Shown: in pieces, positions 24,716 through 31,904 of the stretch
Numbering within the stretch: the stretch's first letter is position 1
Layout of the letters: every line of letters starts with the position of its first letter
DNA from: Anaerolineae bacterium
Lineage (GTDB): Bacteria > Chloroflexota > Anaerolineae > Aggregatilineales > Aggregatilineaceae
NCBI GenBank assembly: GCA_018432315.1
Contig: JAHDLB010000005.1
Location: 38,497 to 102,496, forward strand
Reading direction: 5' to 3'
DNA: 64,000 bases
Program-made: the position numbers and the translations under genes
The notes under the pieces: generated by a model
What the model saw: the letters and a program-made list of their open reading frames with translations, nothing else
The model's database searches: none
Told to the model about the DNA's origin: nothing

Positions 24716-25864
24716 ATGAATGTTCGCTACTTCCTTGTTTTCACGCTGATGGTGACAGCTCTTTTACTGGGTTGGACTGTGAGTAGTGTATTGGCATCAG
24801 CGTATCCAACAGTCTCCGCTCCCTCAGCATCCTCGATGGCTGACCCGATCGACCGGCCCGCCTATCGCCAGCAAACGCCGGTTGTCAACGCGGTGCTGTT
24901 TTGGTCGCAGACGTGCCCTCACTGCCACCATGTGATCGACAACGTGTTGCCGCCGATCAAAGAGCAGTATCGCGACCAGCTCAATGTGCTGTTGGTTGAG
25001 ATGCGATCGCAGGAGGATTGGGAACTGCTCGCCCAAACCGCCGCTCAGTATGGCATACCGCGCGGGGGCGTTGGCGTGCCGTTCATGGTTATTGGAGACC
25101 GGGTATTGATTGGCTCCGGTGACATCCCGGCTGAACTGCCCGGCCTGGTCGACGCGCATCTGGCGAATGGCGGCCTTGGCCTGCCAGACATACCAGGGCT
25201 GGACAAAGGCGTGTCCTTCCGGCTGCCCGGTGAAGAGGTGTGTGAGCCAGGGACGGATTGCGATGAGGTCACAGCGGTGGTGACTGAACAATCCAAGGCA
25301 GACGGGCACGATCTGGCGGTTGCCATCATGGCGGGCATGGGGATTGCATTGGCCTTCGTGGGGCTGAATACAGCCCGTCACTTTCGTGGCCTCTCGACAG
25401 TCCGGATACCTAAGTGGGTGGAACAGGCTACGCCCTGGCTGGGTGTTGTGGGATTGGGTGTGGCGCTCTACATGGCTTATGTCGAAACACAGGCGGTTGA
25501 GGCGGTCTGTGGGCCGGTCGGTGACTGCAACGCGGTCCAGAGCAGTGACTATGCCAAGCTGTTCGGGGTGCTGCCGATTGGTGTGCTGGGTGCAATAGGA
25601 TATGTCGCCATTCTGGGAGCATGGTTCTGGGCACGCCTGCGCACGGGACAAACAGCGCGCCAGGCACAGCAGGCCGCGCTTGCCATGACCGTGTTCGGGA
25701 CGCTGTTCTCGCTGTACCTGACCTATTTGGAGCCGTTCGTCATCAAGGCTGTGTGCGCCTGGTGCCTGACCTCGGCAGTGATCATCACGCTCTTGATGCT
25801 TGCGAACACGACCCCGGCTCTGCAGACGGTGCGCGTCAAAGCCAGGCGTCGTGATCGCCGCTGA
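24716..25864 (+). CDS. Thioredoxin-VKOR fusion, disulfide-forming membrane protein
   Basis: This 382-residue protein has an N-terminal signal/membrane segment and a thioredoxin-like domain at about 50-175 with SQTCPHCHHV and cis-Pro GVPFMVI. A vitamin K epoxide reductase domain with four to five helices follows. It carries the loop cysteine pair (AVCGPVGDCNAV) and the active-site CxxC in KAVCAWCLTSAVI. VKOR proteins make disulfides in exported proteins, with electrons passing to quinone. In bacteria the thioredoxin part is normally C-terminal, so the N-terminal position is notable. It starts at ATG 24716 (GTG 24710 is possible) after AGGAGA. It lies in the ArsR3 operon. Confidence 0.85.
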   Translation: MNVRYFLVFTLMVTALLLGWTVSSVLASAYPTVSAPSASSMADPIDRPAYRQQTPVVNAVLFWSQTCPHCHHVIDNVLPPIKEQYRDQLNVLLVEMRSQEDWELLAQTAAQYGIPRGGVGVPFMVIGDRVLIGSGDIPAELPGLVDAHLANGGLGLPDIPGLDKGVSFRLPGEEVCEPGTDCDEVTAVVTEQSKADGHDLAVAIMAGMGIALAFVGLNTARHFRGLSTVRIPKWVEQATPWLGVVGLGVALYMAYVETQAVEAVCGPVGDCNAVQSSDYAKLFGVLPIGVLGAIGYVAILGAWFWARLRTGQTARQAQQAALAMTVFGTLFSLYLTYLEPFVIKAVCAWCLTSAVIITLLMLANTTPALQTVRVKARRRDRR

Positions 25865-25927
25865 GAGTGTCTGCCTGATGCGCAATCGGTGTGTGTTTCG
25901 GACTGCGAGGTTTAGAAAGGGGCTGGC

Positions 25928-26464
25928 ATGCTGATCAAGGATTACGATGTGGAGGTTTTCACGCCGCCGTGTGAGCCGGGGGCTGAGCGTTTCGCCGCGC
26001 GAGCTCGCCTGATGGTCGATATCTCGGAGGTTCTGCCGTACCTCAACGCGACGCTGCGCGGGGCAGTGTATAACCCGGCTGCTCAAGCGCTCACGTGGAA
26101 GAAGGGTGGGCATAACATCGCTTTTCACGCTTACGCGATCGCGACCAGCAACGTCGAAGATCGTGACGCTGCGGAGAAAGAGTTGCACGGCTTGATCGAG
26201 CTGGTTAACCGGACATGGGAACGGCGCGACGAGATCACACCCGATCACGACACGCACCAGCGCCCAGCACCGATGGCGCTCTACAACCTGCTGCCCCAAA
26301 CGAACTGCCGGAAGTGCGGGCAGCCGACTTGTTTCACGTTTGCCCTGAAATTGGGGGCATCCCAGGTGAGTGTCGAAGATTGTCCACCACTGTTTGAGCC
26401 AGAGCATGCGGATAAGCTGGCGGCGCTCCGTGCACTTATCATCGATGCCCCGTCCATTAATTGA
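25928..26464 (+). CDS. Fe-S cluster protein 1 (four-Cys Fe-S domain at C-terminus)
   Basis: A 178-residue protein. The first 115 residues form an uncharacterised alpha/beta domain with LPYLNATLRGAVYNP and a later WKKGGHNIAF. The C-terminal part has LLPQTNCRKCGQPTCFTFAL followed by a distant Cys in SVEDCPPL, the Cys-x2-Cys-x4-Cys-x16-Cys spacing of the [4Fe-4S] domain found in corrinoid Fe-S proteins and RnfB. A paralogue with the same layout lies at 31242. The start ATG 25928 follows GAAAGGGG. It is positioned after VKOR and before a zinc-ribbon gene. Function unknown, probably electron transfer or metal-related. Confidence 0.75.
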   Translation: MLIKDYDVEVFTPPCEPGAERFAARARLMVDISEVLPYLNATLRGAVYNPAAQALTWKKGGHNIAFHAYAIATSNVEDRDAAEKELHGLIELVNRTWERRDEITPDHDTHQRPAPMALYNLLPQTNCRKCGQPTCFTFALKLGASQVSVEDCPPLFEPEHADKLAALRALIIDAPSIN

Positions 26465-26480
26465 CCTGGAGAAACAGGCC

Positions 26481-26744
26481 ATGACTGATTCGAAGAATGT
26501 CTCATCTTCCGATCGGACTCCGCCGAATGACACGCTGTCCGGCTGTTCATGCGGGCAGGACCCGTTTGCGGCGCTGCCACCGGAACTGCGTCCCAAAGCG
26601 CAGCCGGCGATGAGCGGTTTGCGAAAGGTGACCTGTCCGGGATGTGGGCTGACCTACTGGACGAATCGAGCCACCGACCTGTGTGCGGAATGCGAGAAAA
26701 AAGGCGTGCGGCTACCCGACGCCGATGTGGACCGGGAGGCGTGA
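26481..26744 (+). CDS. Small zinc-ribbon-type protein
   Basis: An 87-residue protein with an N-terminal CSC motif and a C-terminal ribbon: VTCPGCGLTYWTNRATDLCAECEKKG, two Cys-x2-Cys pairs that would bind one zinc. The rest is Pro- and Asp-rich. It starts 16 bases after the Fe-S protein stop with GGAG upstream and ends two bases before the thioredoxin stub. Role unknown. Confidence 0.65.
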   Translation: MTDSKNVSSSDRTPPNDTLSGCSCGQDPFAALPPELRPKAQPAMSGLRKVTCPGCGLTYWTNRATDLCAECEKKGVRLPDADVDREA

Positions 26745-26746
26745 TC

Positions 26747-26782
26747 ATGCTCGATATCAAGATTTTGGGTCCAGGTTGTTGA
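26747..26782 (+). pseudogene. Stub of a fourth small thioredoxin gene
   Basis: ATG 26747 gives MLDIKILGPGC and then a stop. These 11 residues equal the N-terminus of the CPNC thioredoxins in the island (compare MLTIKVLGPGC at 16503). The gene is cut at the first active-site Cys and joined to the XdhC fragment. Good ribosome site GGGAGG remains. Confidence 0.65.
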
Positions 26783-26783
26783 G

Positions 26784-27167
26784 GTGGAGGGAGCCGCTCC
26801 GGCGAAAATAGGAGCACAATTGGTGTTGCGGCACGATGGTGCAACCATTGGCACCGTTGGTGGGGGCAAACTTGAGGCGGCCATTCTCTCGGATGCGCGT
26901 GTGGCATTAGCTAAGCGTCAGTCTCTGCTCAAGCATTACGCACTCAAAGAGGGAGGCGAGGACGCAGTTGGCACATTGTGCGGAGGCGAGCTGACGGTGT
27001 TTATCCAGAGTTATATGCCACCCCCGACATTGGTGAGTGTGGGCGGCGGGCATATCGGGCGTCCTCTGAAAACGATGGCAGAGGCAGCGGGAGTATGCGG
27101 TCCCGCTGATGTAGTCCCAACCACGGTGAGAGGGTGGAATGTTCGCGAAAGCGCTCTTCCCAACTGA
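26784..27167 (+). pseudogene. XdhC-family remnant, truncated at both ends
   Basis: The frame contains EGAAPAKIGAQLVLRHDG, GTVGGGKLEAAIL, then VGTLCGGELTVFI, and TLVSVGGGHIGRPL, the ordered motifs of XdhC/CoxF-type proteins. These handle molybdenum cofactor insertion or sulfuration. The usual N-terminus and the C-terminal Rossmann domain are missing; the last 25 residues look random. It is fused to the thioredoxin stub upstream and overlaps the universal stress protein start by 29 bases. Probably non-functional, a relic of a molybdoenzyme locus. Confidence 0.7.
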
Positions 27168-28047
27168 TTTTTCAGCGTACGCCAACACGGTTTTTACCTG
27201 TCTGCCCGATCTGAAATCGGCAGGGCTGCGAATCGTGGTTCTGGTGAGCGTCATCAAAGACGGCGATGTGCCGATGCCGGACACGCTGAACCGGGAGGAC
27301 TTGAAGCGCGTCGAATGGAGTGCCCAGGAACGCTTGAATATCGCGCGCATGGCGTTGGAAGGACAGGGCTTTCGTGTGATGACGCACGTCCGTTACGGGT
27401 CGCCTGCTCAGCAGATTCTGCGTGTGGCTGAAGAAGAGCGGGTTAATCTGATCGTCATCGGTGCGCAGGGAAAAACGCTGGGCCAGGCATTTCTGTTAGG
27501 GAGTGTAACCTACGAGGTGGTGCGCAGCGCATCCGTACCCGTGCTGGTTGAGAAAGCGCTGGTTGTTCGGGATATGGGGCGCGTTCAGTGCCAGCTTGCC
27601 TGCGAGGAGATGTTTTCCCGTGTGCTGCATCCCACGGATTTTTCGGAATCAGCCGACGCCGCTTTTCAGGTTGTCAAGCGCCTGAAAAGCGTCGGCACCC
27701 AGGAGGTGATCGTCTTGCATGTGCAAGATGAGCGCACGATGCAGCACCGGACACCCGAGCAAATCGCCGCCTTTGATGATGAAGATACTGAGCGGCTGGA
27801 GACACTGTGCCGGGCACTGCGAATGTACGGTCTGCAGGCGCGCTCACTGCTGCTCCACGGGCACCCGGTGCGAGAGACACTGCGCGTGGCCGAGGAAGAG
27901 GCGCCCTCTCTGATTGTATTGGGATCCCGCGGGCGCAGTGCGCTGCGGGAGATTTTGACCGGCAGCACGTTCGAGAATGTGCTGCGTCTGAGCCGCCATC
28001 CGGTGCTGGTTGTGCGGCAATCCGTGCCAGAAGCTAACTATCATTGA
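27139..28047 (+). CDS. Tandem universal stress protein (two Usp domains)
   Basis: This 302-residue protein has two Usp folds. The first ends with LIVIGAQGKTLGQAFLLGSVTYEVVRSASVPVLVE, the second with LIVLGSRGRSALREILTGSTFENVLRLSRHPVLVV. Both keep the G-x2-G-x9-G-S/T nucleotide-binding pattern, so ATP binding is likely. The N-terminal halves begin with ALFPTDFSAYA and VLHPTDFSESA. The start ATG 27139 follows GAGAGGGTGG. It lies in the same direction as the redox genes and overlaps the next frame closely. It is part of the general-stress contingent of the island. Confidence 0.88.
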   Translation: MFAKALFPTDFSAYANTVFTCLPDLKSAGLRIVVLVSVIKDGDVPMPDTLNREDLKRVEWSAQERLNIARMALEGQGFRVMTHVRYGSPAQQILRVAEEERVNLIVIGAQGKTLGQAFLLGSVTYEVVRSASVPVLVEKALVVRDMGRVQCQLACEEMFSRVLHPTDFSESADAAFQVVKRLKSVGTQEVIVLHVQDERTMQHRTPEQIAAFDDEDTERLETLCRALRMYGLQARSLLLHGHPVRETLRVAEEEAPSLIVLGSRGRSALREILTGSTFENVLRLSRHPVLVVRQSVPEANYH

Positions 28048-28052
28048 ATGGG

Positions 28053-29342
28053 ATGCGTAGAATGCCGGCCACCTTAGAAACGCCTTCTTTAGAATTCACC
28101 CAGCAAGTCGAGCTACACGTTGATGATGATGGTCGTTTGACGATTTCGCCCGAGATAGCCCGTCGACTGGGTTTGATGCCCGGGGCCACCGTCCACGCCG
28201 AGCTGAACGGCAGAGGCCTGCAAGTCCGCCAGACGATTCACCGGCTGTCCAAGGTCTACATCGAGCCGACAACACACTGCAACCTGGCGTGCCGCACCTG
28301 CGTGCGGAATGTCTGGGATGAGCCCATGGGCCAGATGTCGGACGCGACCTATGCGCGAGTCATGGCCGGTATCCAGGCGTTTCCGCTGCCGCAGAAGGTG
28401 TTCTTTGGCGGGTTTGGCGAGCCGTTGTTCCACCCGGGGATCATCGAGATGGTGCGGCAGGCGAAGGCGCGGGGCGCGTTCGTCGAGCTGATCACCAACG
28501 GTACGCTGCTGGATGAAAACCGCTCGCGGCAACTGATCGCCGCCGGTCTGGACCGGCTGTGGGTGTCGCTGGATGGCGCCACGCCGGAGAGCTACACCGA
28601 CGTGCGCCTGGGCGCCGCGCTGCCCACCGTGATCGCGAACGTCGAGCGTTTCCGGTCCCTGCGCCCGACGGCGATGATGCCAACGCCCGAAATCGGGATC
28701 GTGTTCGTGGCGATGGAGCGCAACTACCACGACCTGCCCGACGTGCTGCGCCTGGCGCGCAAACTCGGCGCTTCGCACTTCATGGTGAGCAACGTACTGC
28801 CCCACACGCCTGAAATGCGCCGCGAAGTGCTGTATGCCTACGCCATGAGCAACGACACCTTTTTCCCCTCGCCGCGCCAGCCGGAGCTGGTGATGCCCAA
28901 AATGGACGCGGCGCGACTGGCCGATCCCGCGCTGTACGAGGCGATCTGCGGCAACTGGAATCTGAATTTCGTCGGCACGCATTCCCAACTGACCAGCGAC
29001 CGCTGTCCGTTCATCGAGGCGGGCGCCACGGCGATCGGTTGGGATGGTGGCGTGAGCCCCTGCCTGCCGCTGCTGCACAGCAACCACAACTACCTGAATG
29101 GGCTGGACCGCCACGCCCGGCGGTACATCGTGGGCAATATCAACGAGCGCGATCTGCCCGATCTCTGGCAGGCGCCGGAATACGTCGCGTTCCGCGCGCG
29201 GGTCCAGGCGTTTGACTTCGCGCCGTGCACGATCTGCGATGGCTGCGTCCTGTCGGAGACGAACGAGGAAGACTGCTACGGGAACGGGTTCCCGACGTGC
29301 GGCGGGTGCCTGTGGGCCCAGGGGTTCGTGCAGTGTCCTTAG
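28053..29342 (+). CDS. Radical SAM/SPASM protein with AbrB-like N-terminus
   Basis: A 429-residue protein. Residues about 15-55 look like a SpoVT/AbrB-type beta domain (VDDDGRLTISPEIARRLGL). The radical SAM core follows, with THCNLACRTCVRNVWDEP carrying the Cys-x3-Cys-x2-Cys cluster motif, FFGGFGEPLFHP and ELITNGTLLD. The C-terminal SPASM-like part is Cys-rich (CTICDGC, CYGNGFPTCGGC). The layout and the CVRNVWDEP segment recall the radical SAM maturases of tungsten/molybdenum oxidoreductases, but no such enzyme gene is present here. An alternative is a peptide- or cofactor-modifying enzyme. Start not certain (28053 or 28062). Confidence 0.75.
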   Translation: MRRMPATLETPSLEFTQQVELHVDDDGRLTISPEIARRLGLMPGATVHAELNGRGLQVRQTIHRLSKVYIEPTTHCNLACRTCVRNVWDEPMGQMSDATYARVMAGIQAFPLPQKVFFGGFGEPLFHPGIIEMVRQAKARGAFVELITNGTLLDENRSRQLIAAGLDRLWVSLDGATPESYTDVRLGAALPTVIANVERFRSLRPTAMMPTPEIGIVFVAMERNYHDLPDVLRLARKLGASHFMVSNVLPHTPEMRREVLYAYAMSNDTFFPSPRQPELVMPKMDAARLADPALYEAICGNWNLNFVGTHSQLTSDRCPFIEAGATAIGWDGGVSPCLPLLHSNHNYLNGLDRHARRYIVGNINERDLPDLWQAPEYVAFRARVQAFDFAPCTICDGCVLSETNEEDCYGNGFPTCGGCLWAQGFVQCP

Positions 29343-29362
29343 ATCTGAGAAGGAAGTCATCG

Positions 29363-30157
29363 GTGAGCATTCTACCCGAGAAACACTTTGCCGTGATTGG
29401 CGCGGGCAATATTGGCCGTATTCTGTTGGAACGACTGCGTGATGCTGGTGTTCCGCCGGCACATCTGGTCGTCTGCGATTCCGATACGGAGCGTGCCAGC
29501 GCCGCGGCGGAACGGTACGGCGTTCGCGCGGCTGCCTTACACGATGAGGTTGTCTGTCAGGCCGATGTATGGCTGGTTGCCACCTCACCGGCCAGCGTGG
29601 CTGATGTGGTGAAGGCGCTGGCCGGAACCATGCGACCGGGACAGATCGTGGTGTCGTTTGCGGCGGCAGTGCCGGTTTCGCACCTGGAAGCGCTGGTGCC
29701 CGCTGGTGTATCCGTTGTGCGTGTGATGCCCAATGCCCCCTCGCTGGTCGGTCAGGGCATGAATCCGGTGGTGTACGGCACATCGGCAATACCGGATGCG
29801 CGAACGCTGGTTGAGGCTGTGCTGGCAACGCTGGGCGATTGGATTGAAGTTGCAGATGACCAGGTCAACTGGTGCGTCGGGTTGAGCGGCGCGGCGATGC
29901 GTTCGCTCGTGCCGGTGCTCGAAGGCATGACGCGGGCAGGCGTCGAGGCGGGTTTGTCAGAGAGCGATGCCCGGCGTATCGCGGCCCAGGTGATGCTGGG
30001 CACGGCAGCGCTCGCGCTGGAGACTGACCTGAGTTGGGAGGAAATCAAGGGGCTGACGCCGATGCAGACAGTTGATGAACCGGCAGTCGCGCAGTTATTC
30101 GTGGACGCCGCGCGCGGCGTAAAGGCCAAAATAGACGGACTGCAGCGTAAGCTGTAG
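29363..30157 (+). CDS. Pyrroline-5-carboxylate reductase-like NAD(P) oxidoreductase
   Basis: A 264-residue ProC-family protein. The Rossmann motif is GAGNIGRIL at about residues 11-19. The middle has VVSFAAAVPVSHLE and VVRVMPNAPSLVGQGM (the substrate-binding region), and the C-terminal dimerisation domain has GLSGAAMRSLVPVLEGM and a helical part. The start is GTG 29363 after AGGAAG. ProC makes proline from pyrroline-5-carboxylate. The island location and neighbours suggest it could act on another imine-like substrate in the radical SAM/PIG-L pathway, which is an inference only. Confidence 0.75.
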   Translation: MSILPEKHFAVIGAGNIGRILLERLRDAGVPPAHLVVCDSDTERASAAAERYGVRAAALHDEVVCQADVWLVATSPASVADVVKALAGTMRPGQIVVSFAAAVPVSHLEALVPAGVSVVRVMPNAPSLVGQGMNPVVYGTSAIPDARTLVEAVLATLGDWIEVADDQVNWCVGLSGAAMRSLVPVLEGMTRAGVEAGLSESDARRIAAQVMLGTAALALETDLSWEEIKGLTPMQTVDEPAVAQLFVDAARGVKAKIDGLQRKL

Positions 30158-30209
30158 GAGGGTGCGCCAACTGCCTCCTGACAGGCGGCGCATGATCAGG
30201 TGATCCGCA

Positions 30210-30941
30210 ATGACCGATTCGCGGCTGCTCGTTGTGATGGCCCATCCCGATGATGAAACCTTTCGCTGTGGTGGAACGCTTGCCTTGCTCGCCCGGCGGG
30301 GAGTCACCATCCAGGTGCTGACCGCTACGCGTGGTGAGGCAGGCTCAGCCAATCCATTGTCGCCAGATGAAAGGGACAGACTGGCGCTTGCGCGAGAACA
30401 AGAACTGCACTGCGCCTGTGCGGCGTTGGGAATCGAGCCTCCACTTCTGCTCAACTACAACGATGGGGAGCTGGACACGGTAGCAGATGAAGAAGCCGGC
30501 GGCCAGGTGTTGGCCGTTGCAGATGAGTTCCGTCCCCAGGTAGTCATCACCTGGCCGCCGGATGGATTGTCGGGTCATCCAGATCACATAGCCGTGAGTC
30601 GCTGGGTGGATTTGGCTTTTCGCCATGTATCTACCGGAACGTCAAAGCACGATCTGGCGGCGCTGTACTATGTGGCGGTTGCTTCCTCGGTTGCTAACGC
30701 CCTGGGATACACTCACCTCCACGCTACACCAGACGATGCGATCACGTTGACCATAAATGTGTTCGCGGCCTGGGATCAGAAACTCGCCGCTATTCAATGC
30801 CACCGCACCCAGTTGGCCGCTTCTCCTGTTTTAAATGACACGACCGAGCGGCAGCGGCTTTTCCTCGGCCAGGAACACTTCATCCGCGCGGTTGGGTTGA
30901 AAAAGAGCGATTTTCTGCTGGAGTTCGGGAAGTCTGGGTAG
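30210..30941 (+). CDS. PIG-L (LmbE-like) family deacetylase 2
   Basis: A 243-residue Zn-dependent deacetylase-fold protein with MAHPDDETFRCGG at the N-terminus, ATRGEAG, and LSGHPDHIAVSRW in the middle. It shares the general plan of the first PIG-L protein (23052) but differs along its length, so it is a divergent paralogue. It follows the ProC-like gene after 52 bases. Possible substrates are acetylated amino-sugar conjugates. No glycosyltransferase or ligase for a low-molecular-weight thiol pathway is in the window. Confidence 0.85.
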   Translation: MTDSRLLVVMAHPDDETFRCGGTLALLARRGVTIQVLTATRGEAGSANPLSPDERDRLALAREQELHCACAALGIEPPLLLNYNDGELDTVADEEAGGQVLAVADEFRPQVVITWPPDGLSGHPDHIAVSRWVDLAFRHVSTGTSKHDLAALYYVAVASSVANALGYTHLHATPDDAITLTINVFAAWDQKLAAIQCHRTQLAASPVLNDTTERQRLFLGQEHFIRAVGLKKSDFLLEFGKSG

Positions 30942-31016
30942 GGCTGCGGTTACTTGGCTGAAGAATCGCGACGAAACGTCGTGGCCCCAACCTTTATCCA
31001 GCGTAGGGAGATACCC

Positions 31017-31163
31017 ATGAAAAAGTCCATCACGATGGTACTGGAAGATGCGGACATCATTGAGTTGATGCGCATCCTGATGGATGAAGACGCCGAAAGC
31101 GCGTTGGTGTTTCTCAAGCAGCATCTCAAAGGCAAGGTGCGTGAAGCCCTTGAGGGCGGTTGA
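31017..31163 (+). CDS. Small helical protein, unknown function
   Basis: A 48-residue protein, acidic in the first half (LEDADIIELMRILMDEDAES) and basic in the second, predicted to be helical. The start ATG 31017 is preceded by GTAGGGAG at correct spacing. It lies between the second PIG-L gene and the second Fe-S protein, co-directional with both. No motif recognised. It could be a small accessory subunit of the neighbouring protein. Confidence 0.6.
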   Translation: MKKSITMVLEDADIIELMRILMDEDAESALVFLKQHLKGKVREALEGG

Positions 31164-31241
31164 AAGGTTATGATTCAGGTGCCTGGGGCAGGCATCACCG
31201 CTGTGCAAGGCAATATCTTCAAATCGTGAGGAGGCGTGATC

Positions 31242-31784
31242 GTGGCCGAGGATGAGGTGTATCTTGAGTCCGTTGCATTAACGCGCACGCTGCCCTGCCT
31301 CGCTGAGCCGGGCAAGATCATCGTGATTGGCAGCCCATCGCGCGATCTGAGTGATGTGCTGCCATTTCTCGCCACGCTGCCGAACATCATTACCTACAAT
31401 CCGGATGCCAGCACGCTCACCTTTCGCCGCGAGCGAGGGTTCCTGACGCTCTACCGCGACAAGGTGATCGTCATCCAGGTGGACAATGCTGAGCAGGGAC
31501 TGGACTTGCTGGCCGCCCTGGTCGATGCGATCAATGCCACCTGGACACATCGCCATGAGCTGGCCGCGATCAACACGCCCCGGCGTGCGCCCCGCCCGCT
31601 GGATGTCTGGGCGCTGCTGCCGCAGTCCAACTGCAAAGTGTGCGGTGAGGCGACCTGTATGGCCTTTGCCTTCGCGGTGCTGCAGCAACAGCGCGCTGTG
31701 GAAGAATGTACTCCGCTGGCTGAAGACGCGGCGTTTGTCGACCGGCGAGTGACGCTCGAAGCGATGTTGGGCGTCGGAGCCTGA
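31242..31784 (+). CDS. Fe-S cluster protein 2 (paralogue of 25928-26464)
   Basis: About 180 residues. It has the same architecture as the Fe-S protein at 25928. An N-terminal alpha/beta domain contains LPFLATLPNIITYNPDAS, then LLPQSNCKVCGEATCMAFAF and a distal Cys in VEECTPL, giving the Cys-x2-Cys-x4-Cys-x16-Cys set for one [4Fe-4S] cluster. The GTG at 31242 is preferred because GAGGAGG lies seven bases upstream; a GTG at 31236 is too close to it. The N-terminal domain has one more Cys than its paralogue. It probably works with the other redox genes. Confidence 0.75.
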   Translation: MAEDEVYLESVALTRTLPCLAEPGKIIVIGSPSRDLSDVLPFLATLPNIITYNPDASTLTFRRERGFLTLYRDKVIVIQVDNAEQGLDLLAALVDAINATWTHRHELAAINTPRRAPRPLDVWALLPQSNCKVCGEATCMAFAFAVLQQQRAVEECTPLAEDAAFVDRRVTLEAMLGVGA

Positions 31785-31791
31785 TCGAGGT

Positions 31792-31822
31792 AGATTAAGA
31801 AGAATTCAATCTTTCTTAATCT
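31792..31822. promoter_or_regulatory. 10-bp inverted repeat before the phosphoesterase gene
   Basis: AGATTAAGAA (31792-31801) and TTCTTAATCT (31813-31822) are perfect inverted repeats with an 11-base spacer. They lie just after the Fe-S protein stop and upstream of the phosphoesterase. AT-rich stems like this fit an operator better than a terminator, although TTTTG follows. Confidence 0.5.
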
Positions 31823-31904
31823 CCTTTTGCCTCTTTGCTGCCATAATCTTCAGACTTGTGTTAGATACTCACCGATTTCGCCGGTGTTTGGAGACAGATG
31901 ATAG

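Noticed and set aside
27139..28047. Universal stress protein as a two-component or sensor kinase part
   Set aside because: Both halves carry the Usp nucleotide motif and no kinase or receiver motifs.
28113..29828. Long minus-strand frame opposite the radical SAM gene
   Set aside because: Shadow frame; the plus strand has the cluster Cys motif and SPASM-like tail.
31792..31822. Inverted repeat as a type-A or type-B ArsR operator
   Set aside because: It contains TTCAATCT in the loop, but the symmetric half of either operator is absent; the stem sequence is different.
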